A DNA stretch of 5,872 nucleotides from Bifidobacterium breve (GTDB taxonomy: Bacteria; Actinomycetota; Acidimicrobiia; Acidimicrobiales; Ilumatobacteraceae), in assembly GCA_943325425.2 (NCBI GenBank), contig CALPPJ020000098.1:1-5872 (forward strand), read 5' to 3'. Positions 1 through 5,436 of this stretch are shown one piece after another; the first letter of the stretch is position 1; each line of letters starts with the position of its first letter. A program made the position numbers and the translations under genes. The notes beneath the pieces were generated by a model. The model ran no database searches and had not been told where the DNA came from. It saw only the letters and a list, made by a program, of their open reading frames with translations.

Positions 1-1572
1 GACCTACGCGATGGCAACCAAGCGCTCATCGACCCGATGGACCCCGAGCGCAAGCGCCGCATGTTCGAAGAACTCTGCAAGATCGGCTTCACCGAAATTG
101 AAGTGGGCTTCCCGTCGGCCAGCCAGCCCGACTTTGATTTTGTTCGTCAACTCGTTGAAGAGAACTTGGTTCCCGACAACGTCACTATTCAAGTTCTCGT
201 ACAAAGTCGCGACGAACTCATTGAACGTACTTACGAATCGTTACGCGGCATCAAGCAAGCGATTGTGCACTTCTACAACTCGACGAATCCGTTGCAGCGC
301 GATGTGGTGTTCAATCTTGATAAGCCTGGCATCAAAGCAATTGCTGTTCATGCTGCCGAAAAGTGCAAATCAATGGAACACACTTTGCCTGGCACAATCG
401 TGCGTTACGAATACTCGCCAGAAAGTTTCACGCTCACCGAACCCGAATACGCCATTGAAGTGTGTGAAGCAGTCATGGATGTCATCAAGCCGACTCCCGA
501 AAATCCATTGATTCTCAATTTGCCCGCAACTGTTGAGTGTTACAGCCCCAACGTGTACGGCGATGTCATTGAGTGGTTCTGCCGCACAATCAAGAATCGC
601 GACAGCGTGATTATCAGTTTGCACCCACACAACGACCGAGGTTGCGGTGTTGCCGCTGCCGAATTCGGCGTGATGGCCGGCGCCGATCGCGTTGAAGGAA
701 CACTGTTTGGCAATGGCGAACGCACCGGCAACGTCGACATCATCAACTTGGCACTCAACTTGTTTGTCAATGGCGTTGATCCCGAACTTGATATCACCGA
801 CATTGATGCATTGCGCCGCACTGCTGAATACTGCAATCGTTTACCCGTTCACCCACGTCATCCGTACGTGGGCGATCTGGTGTACACCGCGTTCAGTGGC
901 AGTCACCAAGATGCCATCAAGAAGGGTCTTGAAAAACTGGGCGAGGGTTACGACACCTGGGGTGTTCCGTATTTGCCGCTCGACCCCAAGCACCTTGGTC
1001 GTACTTACGAAGCAGTCATTCGCGTCAACAGTCAAAGTGGCAAGGGCGGCGTCGCGTACGTCATGAAGTCTGAACACGGTTTTGATCTACCCCGTCGTTT
1101 GCAAATTGAGTTCTCAAAGAACATTCAGCACATGACTGAAGATCTCGGAACCGAAATCAGCCCTGTCACCATGTGGACTGCTTTCCAAGGTGAATACCTC
1201 AGCGAGTCGCCAAGGTTCGTTCTTGAAAGCCACGAGATGCGCAGCGTCTCAAGTGGTGGCGGGCGCACCACGATCACCGCGCAGTTGGTCATTGACGGCC
1301 AGCACCAAACCATCAGCGGCGAGGGCAACGGACCCATTGACGCGTTCGTGGCCGCCATGCGCACCGGACTCAATGCCAACCTCGACGTGGTCGATTACAC
1401 CGAGCACGCCATCGGCAAAGGCTCCGAGGCCAAGGCTGTCGCTTACGTTGAAACCATCAACGGCGATGGCGACGTGTTGTGGGGCGTCGGTACCGATGAA
1501 AACACCGTGACCGCCTCATTGCGTGCCGTCCTGTCGGCTCACGAACGCCACACTTTGACCACCGCGCACTAG
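1..1572 (+). CDS. leuA: 2-isopropylmalate synthase, type 2 (5'-truncated by window edge)
   Basis: Catalyses the first committed step of leucine synthesis: acetyl-CoA plus 2-oxoisovalerate gives 2-isopropylmalate, in the cytosol. The reading frame is already open at base 1 and begins in the conserved metal-site motif DLRDGNQALIDPM (codons 1-13), so the true start lies upstream; I infer that roughly 40-60 residues are missing. The ATG at 37 is internal. Seen in the 523 visible codons: the HMGL-like TIM barrel with LHPHND (codons 207-212; H208 and H210 are the expected metal ligands) and GNGERTGN (237-244), then a linker and the C-terminal LeuA dimer/regulatory domain from about codon 395, ending in a TAG stop. 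In this family that domain binds leucine for feedback inhibition. The wording of the first motif and the overall length indicate the type-2 (yeast/mycobacterial) branch rather than the E. coli-type branch. The catalytic part is noticeably more AT-rich than the regulatory domain. Identification is secure. Confidence 0.97.
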   Translation, partial: DLRDGNQALIDPMDPERKRRMFEELCKIGFTEIEVGFPSASQPDFDFVRQLVEENLVPDNVTIQVLVQSRDELIERTYESLRGIKQAIVHFYNSTNPLQRDVVFNLDKPGIKAIAVHAAEKCKSMEHTLPGTIVRYEYSPESFTLTEPEYAIEVCEAVMDVIKPTPENPLILNLPATVECYSPNVYGDVIEWFCRTIKNRDSVIISLHPHNDRGCGVAAAEFGVMAGADRVEGTLFGNGERTGNVDIINLALNLFVNGVDPELDITDIDALRRTAEYCNRLPVHPRHPYVGDLVYTAFSGSHQDAIKKGLEKLGEGYDTWGVPYLPLDPKHLGRTYEAVIRVNSQSGKGGVAYVMKSEHGFDLPRRLQIEFSKNIQHMTEDLGTEISPVTMWTAFQGEYLSESPRFVLESHEMRSVSSGGGRTTITAQLVIDGQHQTISGEGNGPIDAFVAAMRTGLNANLDVVDYTEHAIGKGSEAKAVAYVETINGDGDVLWGVGTDENTVTASLRAVLSAHERHTLTTAH

Positions 1573-1581
1573 GGTTATATT
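1555..1581 (+). promoter_or_regulatory. Weak candidate promoter ahead of the ferredoxin gene
   Basis: TTGACC (1555-1560, inside the last leuA codons) and TATATT (1576-1581) resemble -35 and -10 elements, but the spacer is only 15 bases. If used, the transcript would start near 1588 and give the ferredoxin a leader of about 36 bases. The 51-base leuA-ferredoxin gap is otherwise compatible with simple read-through from leuA. This rests on sequence resemblance only. Confidence 0.2.
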
Positions 1582-1609
1582 CAGTAAGAACTAAACAGGT
1601 TTGACAAGT

Positions 1610-1615
1610 AGGGAG
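1610..1615 (+). promoter_or_regulatory. Ribosome binding site of the ferredoxin gene
   Basis: AGGGAG lies 8 bases before the ATG at 1624. It is the clearest Shine-Dalgarno match in the window and fixes the ferredoxin start. pyrF, serA and the two right-hand genes have much weaker sites, so the ferredoxin may be the best translated member of the leuA-ferredoxin-pyrF group. Confidence 0.7.
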
Positions 1616-1623
1616 ACAACATC

Positions 1624-1815
1624 ATGAAGGTTTCAGTCGATTTTGATATTTGTGCATCGACCGGTTCATGCATGCAGGTATGCCCCGAGGTTTTTGAAGT
1701 TCGTAGTGATGGTTACCTCTATGTGCTCATCGAAAATCCGGGTGAAGAGTTGCGCGAAAAGGTCGAGCAGGCTGCCGACTTGTGCCCAACTGCCGCCATC
1801 ACGGTTGAGGGCTGA
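1624..1815 (+). CDS. Small single-cluster ferredoxin, probably [3Fe-4S]
   Basis: A 63-residue acidic, cytosolic electron carrier. It has the short monocluster ferredoxin fold: an N-terminal strand (MKVSVDFDIC), the cluster loop, a central strand around GYLYVLIE, and the C-terminal CPTAAI motif. Its only cysteines are C10, C16, C20 and C54. In a standard [4Fe-4S] monocluster ferredoxin the ligands are C10, C13, C16 and the final C54. Here position 13 is Thr, which is the pattern of [3Fe-4S] ferredoxins that often serve cytochrome P450s in actinobacteria. C20, followed by Pro, matches the cysteine that in Thermotoga/Pyrococcus-type proteins forms a disulphide with a later cysteine, but no partner is present here. 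The start is set by a strong ribosome binding site. It sits 51 bases after leuA and 9 bases before pyrF, so it is probably co-transcribed with at least pyrF. No P450 or reductase is visible, so its partner is unknown. Confidence 0.9.
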   Translation: MKVSVDFDICASTGSCMQVCPEVFEVRSDGYLYVLIENPGEELREKVEQAADLCPTAAITVEG

Positions 1816-1824
1816 GTCTGCTTC

Positions 1825-2640
1825 GTGGGTTTCCACGACAAACTGAATCAGGCGTGGGCCGCAAGTGGCTCAATGCTTTGTGTCGGACTTGATCCCGACC
1901 CCGCGAAGATCCCCGCACATCTCCAAGGTCCTGATGCGATCTTTCGTTTCTGTGCCGACATTGCTGATGCCACCGCCGACCTGGCCTGCGCCTTCAAACC
2001 ACAGATTGCGTACTTCGCGGCGATCGGTGCCGAAGCGCAATTAGAGAAACTCTGCGAGCACATTCAAACCAATCATCCGCAAGTGGTGTTGATTCTTGAT
2101 GCCAAACGTGGCGACATCGGACCAACTGCCGAACGTTATGCCCACGAAGCATTTATGCGTTACGGCGCCGATGCGGTCACCGTGAACCCGTATCTGGGCA
2201 CCGACTCACTTGAGCCGTTCTTGGCGCACACCGGAAAAGGCGTCATCGTTTTGTGTCGCACATCAAACCCGGGCAGTGGCGATCTGCAAATGCTCATAAC
2301 CGATGGTCGACCGATGTATCAACACGTCGCACACATGGCGGCCGATCAGTGGAGCAAGATGGGCGAAGTCGCCTTGGTGGTCGGCGCAACGTATCCCAAC
2401 GAGTTAGCGACAGTGCGTAGCATCGTGGGCGACATGCCATTGCTCGTGCCCGGCGTCGGAGCACAAGGTGGTGATGTTGTTGCCACCGTGAATGCTGGGG
2501 CCACTGCAAATGGCACCGGAATGATGATCAACTCATCGCGTGCAATCTTGTACGCATCAAAAGACGAAGATTTTGCTGAAGCGGCGCGCCGAGTCGCGTT
2601 AGCTACTCGTAACGAGATTTCTCAAGCCGTTAATACGTGA
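1825..2640 (+). CDS. pyrF: Orotidine-5'-phosphate decarboxylase, type 2
   Basis: Decarboxylates OMP to UMP, the last step of de novo pyrimidine synthesis, in the cytosol. The 271 residues form one TIM barrel with all expected motifs: LCVGLDPD (18-25), FKPQIAYF (57-64, with K58), the catalytic DAKRGD (D92, K94, D97), ADAVTVNPYLG (115-125), the phosphate-loop region VPGVGAQGGD (208-217), and INSSRAI near the C-terminus (R239). The length and the NPYLG motif place it in the type-2 subfamily common in actinobacteria and myxobacteria. The start is GTG at 1825. An in-frame TGA at 1813-1815 excludes anything earlier, and the next start (ATG 1873) would cut into the first conserved strand. GAGGG at 1807-1811 is 13 bases away, which is long, so translation may depend on ribosomes finishing the ferredoxin. 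The 3' end overlaps serA by 19 bases on the opposite strand. Confidence 0.97.
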   Translation: MGFHDKLNQAWAASGSMLCVGLDPDPAKIPAHLQGPDAIFRFCADIADATADLACAFKPQIAYFAAIGAEAQLEKLCEHIQTNHPQVVLILDAKRGDIGPTAERYAHEAFMRYGADAVTVNPYLGTDSLEPFLAHTGKGVIVLCRTSNPGSGDLQMLITDGRPMYQHVAHMAADQWSKMGEVALVVGATYPNELATVRSIVGDMPLLVPGVGAQGGDVVATVNAGATANGTGMMINSSRAILYASKDEDFAEAARRVALATRNEISQAVNT

Positions 2641-4187
2641 ACACTGGTGATACCAGGTGCGGCACGTAGTGCAGCCAGAACTTCATCTGGCGCCGGGCCC
2701 GATGACGCAATCACCATCAATGCCGAACCAGGGACTGAACTACGTCCGACACCCATGTCGTTGATGTTGACACCGGCGTTACCCAACACGGTTCCAACAA
2801 CACCAATCACACCAGGACGGTCATCGTTGCGAACGACCAACATGTTTTCGGCTGGCGGTACATCAGTGGCGTGATCATCGATCATGACCAAACGCGGTTC
2901 ACCATTACGACCGGTCAACGTGGCCGAAATGCTGTGGCCTTCACAACGCAACGTGATGAGGTTGACAAAGTTGCGCGAATCACGTGAAGATGTTTCACGA
3001 ATTTCAATTCCGGCGTTCTTCGCCATCTGCGGAGCGTTTACATACGAAACCGGCTCATCGCTAATCGAACCAAAGAAACCCTTCAACACGCTGAGAGTCA
3101 AAATGCGATTGTCATATTGACCAATTTCGCCTTCGGCAGTGATTTCAAGTTGCTTCGGCAACTGACCAACCAATGATGCAAACAATCCACCCAAACGCTC
3201 AGCGAGCGGCAAATACGGGCGCAATGTCTCATTGGCTTCGGCCGCTGACACGTTTACTGCGAACGGCACGAAGTCGCCGGCAAGCGCCAACTTCACCATG
3301 TCGGCAATCGTGTCGCCAGCTTTGTCTTGTGCTTCGCGCGTACTTGCACCAAGGTGCGGTGTGACAACGATGTTGTCAAGAGCAAACAGCGGGCTATCGG
3401 TACAGGGTTCAACATCAAAGACGTCTAGTGCTGCACCAGCGATTTGACCAGAAGCAACTGCTTCAGCAAGTGCGGCTTCATCAACGATGCCACCGCGGGC
3501 AACGTTGATCACGCGCAGGTCGGGCTTGGCCTTCGCCAAAATTTCGCGACCGATAATGCCTTTTGTTTCTTTGGTCTTGGGCAAGTGCACCGTAATGAAA
3601 TCACTCTGTGCAATGACATCATCAAGACTCATCATCTCCACGCTCATTTGACGAGCGCGTTCTTCTGAGACAAATGGGTCGTAGGCAACTAGGCGCATAC
3701 CGAATGCCAGTGCGCGTTGCGCGACCAACTTGCCAATGCGACCAAGGCCAATGACACCAAGGGTCTTGTCGGCGAGTTCGACACCTTCCCACTTGCTGCG
3801 TTCCCACCGACCGGCCTTGAGTGCCGCGTGCGCCTGGGGCACATTGCGCGCACAGGCCATGAGCAAAGCCATGGTGTGCTCGGCTGCCGAGACGATGTTG
3901 CTTTGCGGAGCGTTGACAACCATGACGCCACGTCGGGTCGCAGCCTCAACATCAACGTTGTCGAGCCCGATACCGGCGCGGCCGACCACGATGAGTTCAT
4001 CAGCAAACTCAAGAGCTTCAGCCGTCACCTGGGTGGCTGAACGAATAATCAGGGCGTGAGCGCCTTTCAGAGCCGCTGGAAGCGTCTCTGGGGTGAGGTC
4101 GAGTTGTACGTCGACGGTGTGTCCAGCTGCCCGCAGGCGGTCAAGGCCACCGTCGGCAATTTCTTCGGAAACGAGAATGCGTGCCAT
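2622..4187 (-). CDS. serA: D-3-phosphoglycerate dehydrogenase with ASB and ACT domains
   Basis: Oxidises 3-phosphoglycerate to 3-phosphohydroxypyruvate with NAD+, the first step of serine synthesis, in the cytosol. The 521 residues match the long mycobacterial-type enzyme. In order: substrate-binding half (1-100, with VGRAGIGLDNVD at 68-79); Rossmann NAD domain (about 101-285) with GLGRIG (147-152) and the adenosine-binding acid at D170; catalytic R231 (NVARGG), E260 (DVEP) and H278 (TPHLGAST); then the allosteric substrate-binding (ASB) domain (about 315-440); and a C-terminal ACT domain (449-521, NDDRPGVIG and AGVNIND). In this family the ACT domain binds serine for feedback inhibition. The start is ATG at 4187; an in-frame TGA 10-12 bases upstream excludes an extension. 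The ribosome binding site is weak (GATGGG just upstream). It faces pyrF tail-to-tail and is divergent from the membrane protein gene, so it is probably monocistronic. Confidence 0.97.
   Translation of the reverse strand: MARILVSEEIADGGLDRLRAAGHTVDVQLDLTPETLPAALKGAHALIIRSATQVTAEALEFADELIVVGRAGIGLDNVDVEAATRRGVMVVNAPQSNIVSAAEHTMALLMACARNVPQAHAALKAGRWERSKWEGVELADKTLGVIGLGRIGKLVAQRALAFGMRLVAYDPFVSEERARQMSVEMMSLDDVIAQSDFITVHLPKTKETKGIIGREILAKAKPDLRVINVARGGIVDEAALAEAVASGQIAGAALDVFDVEPCTDSPLFALDNIVVTPHLGASTREAQDKAGDTIADMVKLALAGDFVPFAVNVSAAEANETLRPYLPLAERLGGLFASLVGQLPKQLEITAEGEIGQYDNRILTLSVLKGFFGSISDEPVSYVNAPQMAKNAGIEIRETSSRDSRNFVNLITLRCEGHSISATLTGRNGEPRLVMIDDHATDVPPAENMLVVRNDDRPGVIGVVGTVLGNAGVNINDMGVGRSSVPGSALMVIASSGPAPDEVLAALRAAPGITSVHVLTA
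2642..2659. terminator. Possible hairpin terminator at the pyrF/serA convergence
   Basis: Directly after the pyrF stop, bases 2642-2648 pair with 2652-2659 (seven pairs with one bulged G at 2657, loop GAT). The structure lies within the last codons of serA and would fold in either transcript. No T-tract follows on the plus strand, so intrinsic termination is uncertain. It is the only obvious hairpin at this junction. Confidence 0.25.
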
Positions 4188-4223
4188 AGGTACCCATCAT
4201 GTTGGTCGGTCGCCACCTTTCCT

Positions 4224-4247
4224 AACGAATGCATTTGACATTTCGTT
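4224..4247. promoter_or_regulatory. Dyad AACGAA-N12-TTCGTT in the divergent spacer (possible operator)
   Basis: A perfect 6-base inverted repeat (4224-4229 and 4242-4247) encloses an 8-base palindrome AATGCATT (4228-4235) and a consensus -35 hexamer TTGACA (4235-4240). It lies 37-60 bases upstream of the serA start and 50-73 bases upstream of the membrane protein start. That is a plausible place for a regulator to act on one or both genes. No good -10 is found 16-18 bases after TTGACA, so the -35 match may be chance. Function is inferred from position only. Confidence 0.3.
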
Positions 4248-4262
4248 CAAAACAGTCGTCAC

Positions 4263-4283
4263 AGGGTGGTTTATCGTCACCCT
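4263..4283. promoter_or_regulatory. Dyad AGGGTG-N9-CACCCT just before the -10 candidate (possible operator)
   Basis: A perfect 6-base inverted repeat (4263-4268 and 4278-4283) around GTTTATCGT ends two bases before the -10-like TAGGCT of the membrane protein gene. It would therefore occupy the -35/spacer region and could be a repressor site. If transcribed from further upstream, it would form a hairpin just ahead of the start codon. Confidence 0.3.
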
Positions 4284-4284
4284 C

Positions 4285-4290
4285 TAGGCT
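4285..4290 (+). promoter_or_regulatory. Candidate -10 element for a leaderless membrane-protein transcript
   Basis: TAGGCT fits the TAnnnT pattern of actinobacterial -10 boxes. It ends 6 bases before the A of the ATG at 4297, so transcription would begin at or next to the start codon. The gene has no good ribosome binding site (only AGG at 4286-4288), which agrees with a leaderless mRNA. No convincing -35 is seen, which is common for such promoters. Confidence 0.35.
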
Positions 4291-4296
4291 CAAGAC

Positions 4297-5436
4297 ATGG
4301 ACCGCTCGCAACATAAAGAAATCGAAAACTGGTTCATCAGTCGCGGCGTCCCCCATTTCATTACCAACTACTCAGCCCGAACCGATATTTGGACCCGAGC
4401 CCTACCCTTTCTCATCGTGGCCTATTTAGCTGGGGGTCTCAATGCACTGAATTTGGCCGAATGGTCGCTTGGTCGCAACCTGGTCGCAGCCGGACTCACC
4501 ATCGCCAGCCTGATCCTCGGATGGTCGGTGACAAACCTCGTCCTTCAACGACCATTCTTGGCTGTCCCCAAAGAAATCGGCAAGCCTGAGCTCGTCGCTT
4601 TTGTGATCGGACCGGCTATCCCGAGCGCGGTGTTCCAACAATGGGGCGACTCATTCCAGGCATCGATTGAAGGACTTGCCATCTTGGGCGTCATCTACGT
4701 TTCATCGAGTTTCGCGTTGGGCCACTTACTGTCGTGGGCGTTACGTAACTCACTTTCGCAAGCAGCCATGCTCGGTCGACTCTTGGCTCGAGCGCTACCA
4801 CTGCTCTTGCTCTTCACCACGTTCCTCTTTGTCAACGCTGAGGTGTGGCAGGTTGCTGGACAACTCACGGGACTGCCCTATTTACTTGGCGTTGGGATTT
4901 TCTTTTCGCTGGGTGCTGCCTTTGTACTTTCGCGAATCCCCCGATCAATTTCGGGACTGAACAAGTTTTCATCTTGGAATGAAGTCAAACAAATCATTGT
5001 TGGAACTCCGGCTGAAGGATTACCTGTTCCCGCAGAGGGCATGCCACCAGAAGAACTGTCAACAAGTGAAAAAATTGACCTTGCACTTGTCACCACATTT
5101 AATCAATCGGTGCAGATCACTTTCGTCGCCGTTGTGCTTACTCTTTTTTTCACACTTTTTGGCTTTCTCGCGATTTCTATTGATACGCAGTCGGCATGGA
5201 TGATGACTGAAAAGTCGCATGTGTTCTTCACGTGGACACTGAGTGGTCGCAATCTTGTTGTGACCGAATCACTCTTACGTGTCGCTGGATTCTTAGGCGC
5301 ATTCATCGGCATGTACTTCACCGTGGTTCTCGCCACTGATGAAACGTATCGTTCTGAATTCATGGAGGACACTTCACCACTGGCCCATGAAGCTTTGGCC
5401 GTGCGACTCGCTTACAAACATTCCCATGAAGCCTGA
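4297..5436 (+). CDS. Polytopic integral membrane protein of unknown function
   Basis: I cannot assign a function. The 379-residue protein has a short hydrophilic N-terminus (1-33, including RGVPHFITNYSARTD) with no cleavable signal peptide, then about eight hydrophobic segments: 34-54, 61-83, 98-114 (weak), 124-149, 163-186, 192-211, 268-295 and 324-346. A hydrophilic loop (about 212-267) separates the sixth and seventh and holds a Pro/Glu-rich tandem PAEGLPV-PAEGMPP (238-251). The C-terminus (347-379) is polar. The block RALPLLLLFTTFLFVNAEVW (165-184) and the N-terminal region resemble, from memory, a family of uncharacterised actinobacterial membrane proteins. No transporter, kinase or protease motif is visible. 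It diverges from serA across a 109-base spacer, may be translated from a leaderless mRNA, and overlaps the following acetyltransferase gene by 11 bases, which implies co-expression. That it is a real gene is secure; its role is open. Confidence 0.88.
   Translation: MDRSQHKEIENWFISRGVPHFITNYSARTDIWTRALPFLIVAYLAGGLNALNLAEWSLGRNLVAAGLTIASLILGWSVTNLVLQRPFLAVPKEIGKPELVAFVIGPAIPSAVFQQWGDSFQASIEGLAILGVIYVSSSFALGHLLSWALRNSLSQAAMLGRLLARALPLLLLFTTFLFVNAEVWQVAGQLTGLPYLLGVGIFFSLGAAFVLSRIPRSISGLNKFSSWNEVKQIIVGTPAEGLPVPAEGMPPEELSTSEKIDLALVTTFNQSVQITFVAVVLTLFFTLFGFLAISIDTQSAWMMTEKSHVFFTWTLSGRNLVVTESLLRVAGFLGAFIGMYFTVVLATDETYRSEFMEDTSPLAHEALAVRLAYKHSHEA

Noticed and set aside
37..39. ATG at 37 as the leuA start
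   Set aside because: The open frame before it encodes the essential metal-site motif RDGNQ, so the real start is outside the window.
11..511. A 166-codon plus-strand open frame within leuA in another frame
   Set aside because: Its translation is low-complexity Ser/Arg/Thr-rich and matches nothing, while the leuA frame carries every family motif across the same bases.
1601..1606. Consensus TTGACA just before the ferredoxin gene
   Set aside because: A -10 at normal spacing would fall at or inside the start codon, where no TAnnnT element exists; the nearby ribosome binding site needs an upstream transcript start.
2884..4059. Several plus-strand open frames of 60-110 codons opposite serA (for example 2884-3120, 3717-4040, 3730-4059)
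   Set aside because: They lie wholly antisense to a well-conserved enzyme, have no recognisable domains or ribosome binding sites, and look like shadows of serA codon bias.
5144..5150. A run of seven T followed by CACAC and five more T, resembling a terminator tail or slippage site
   Set aside because: No stem precedes it, and it encodes Leu/Phe codons of the seventh membrane segment with the frame intact on both sides.
5387..5389. Upstream in-frame ATG as an alternative start for the acetyltransferase
   Set aside because: The nearest GGAGG (5364-5368) is 18 bases away, and the added residues do not resemble a GNAT N-terminus; 5426 fits the family better.
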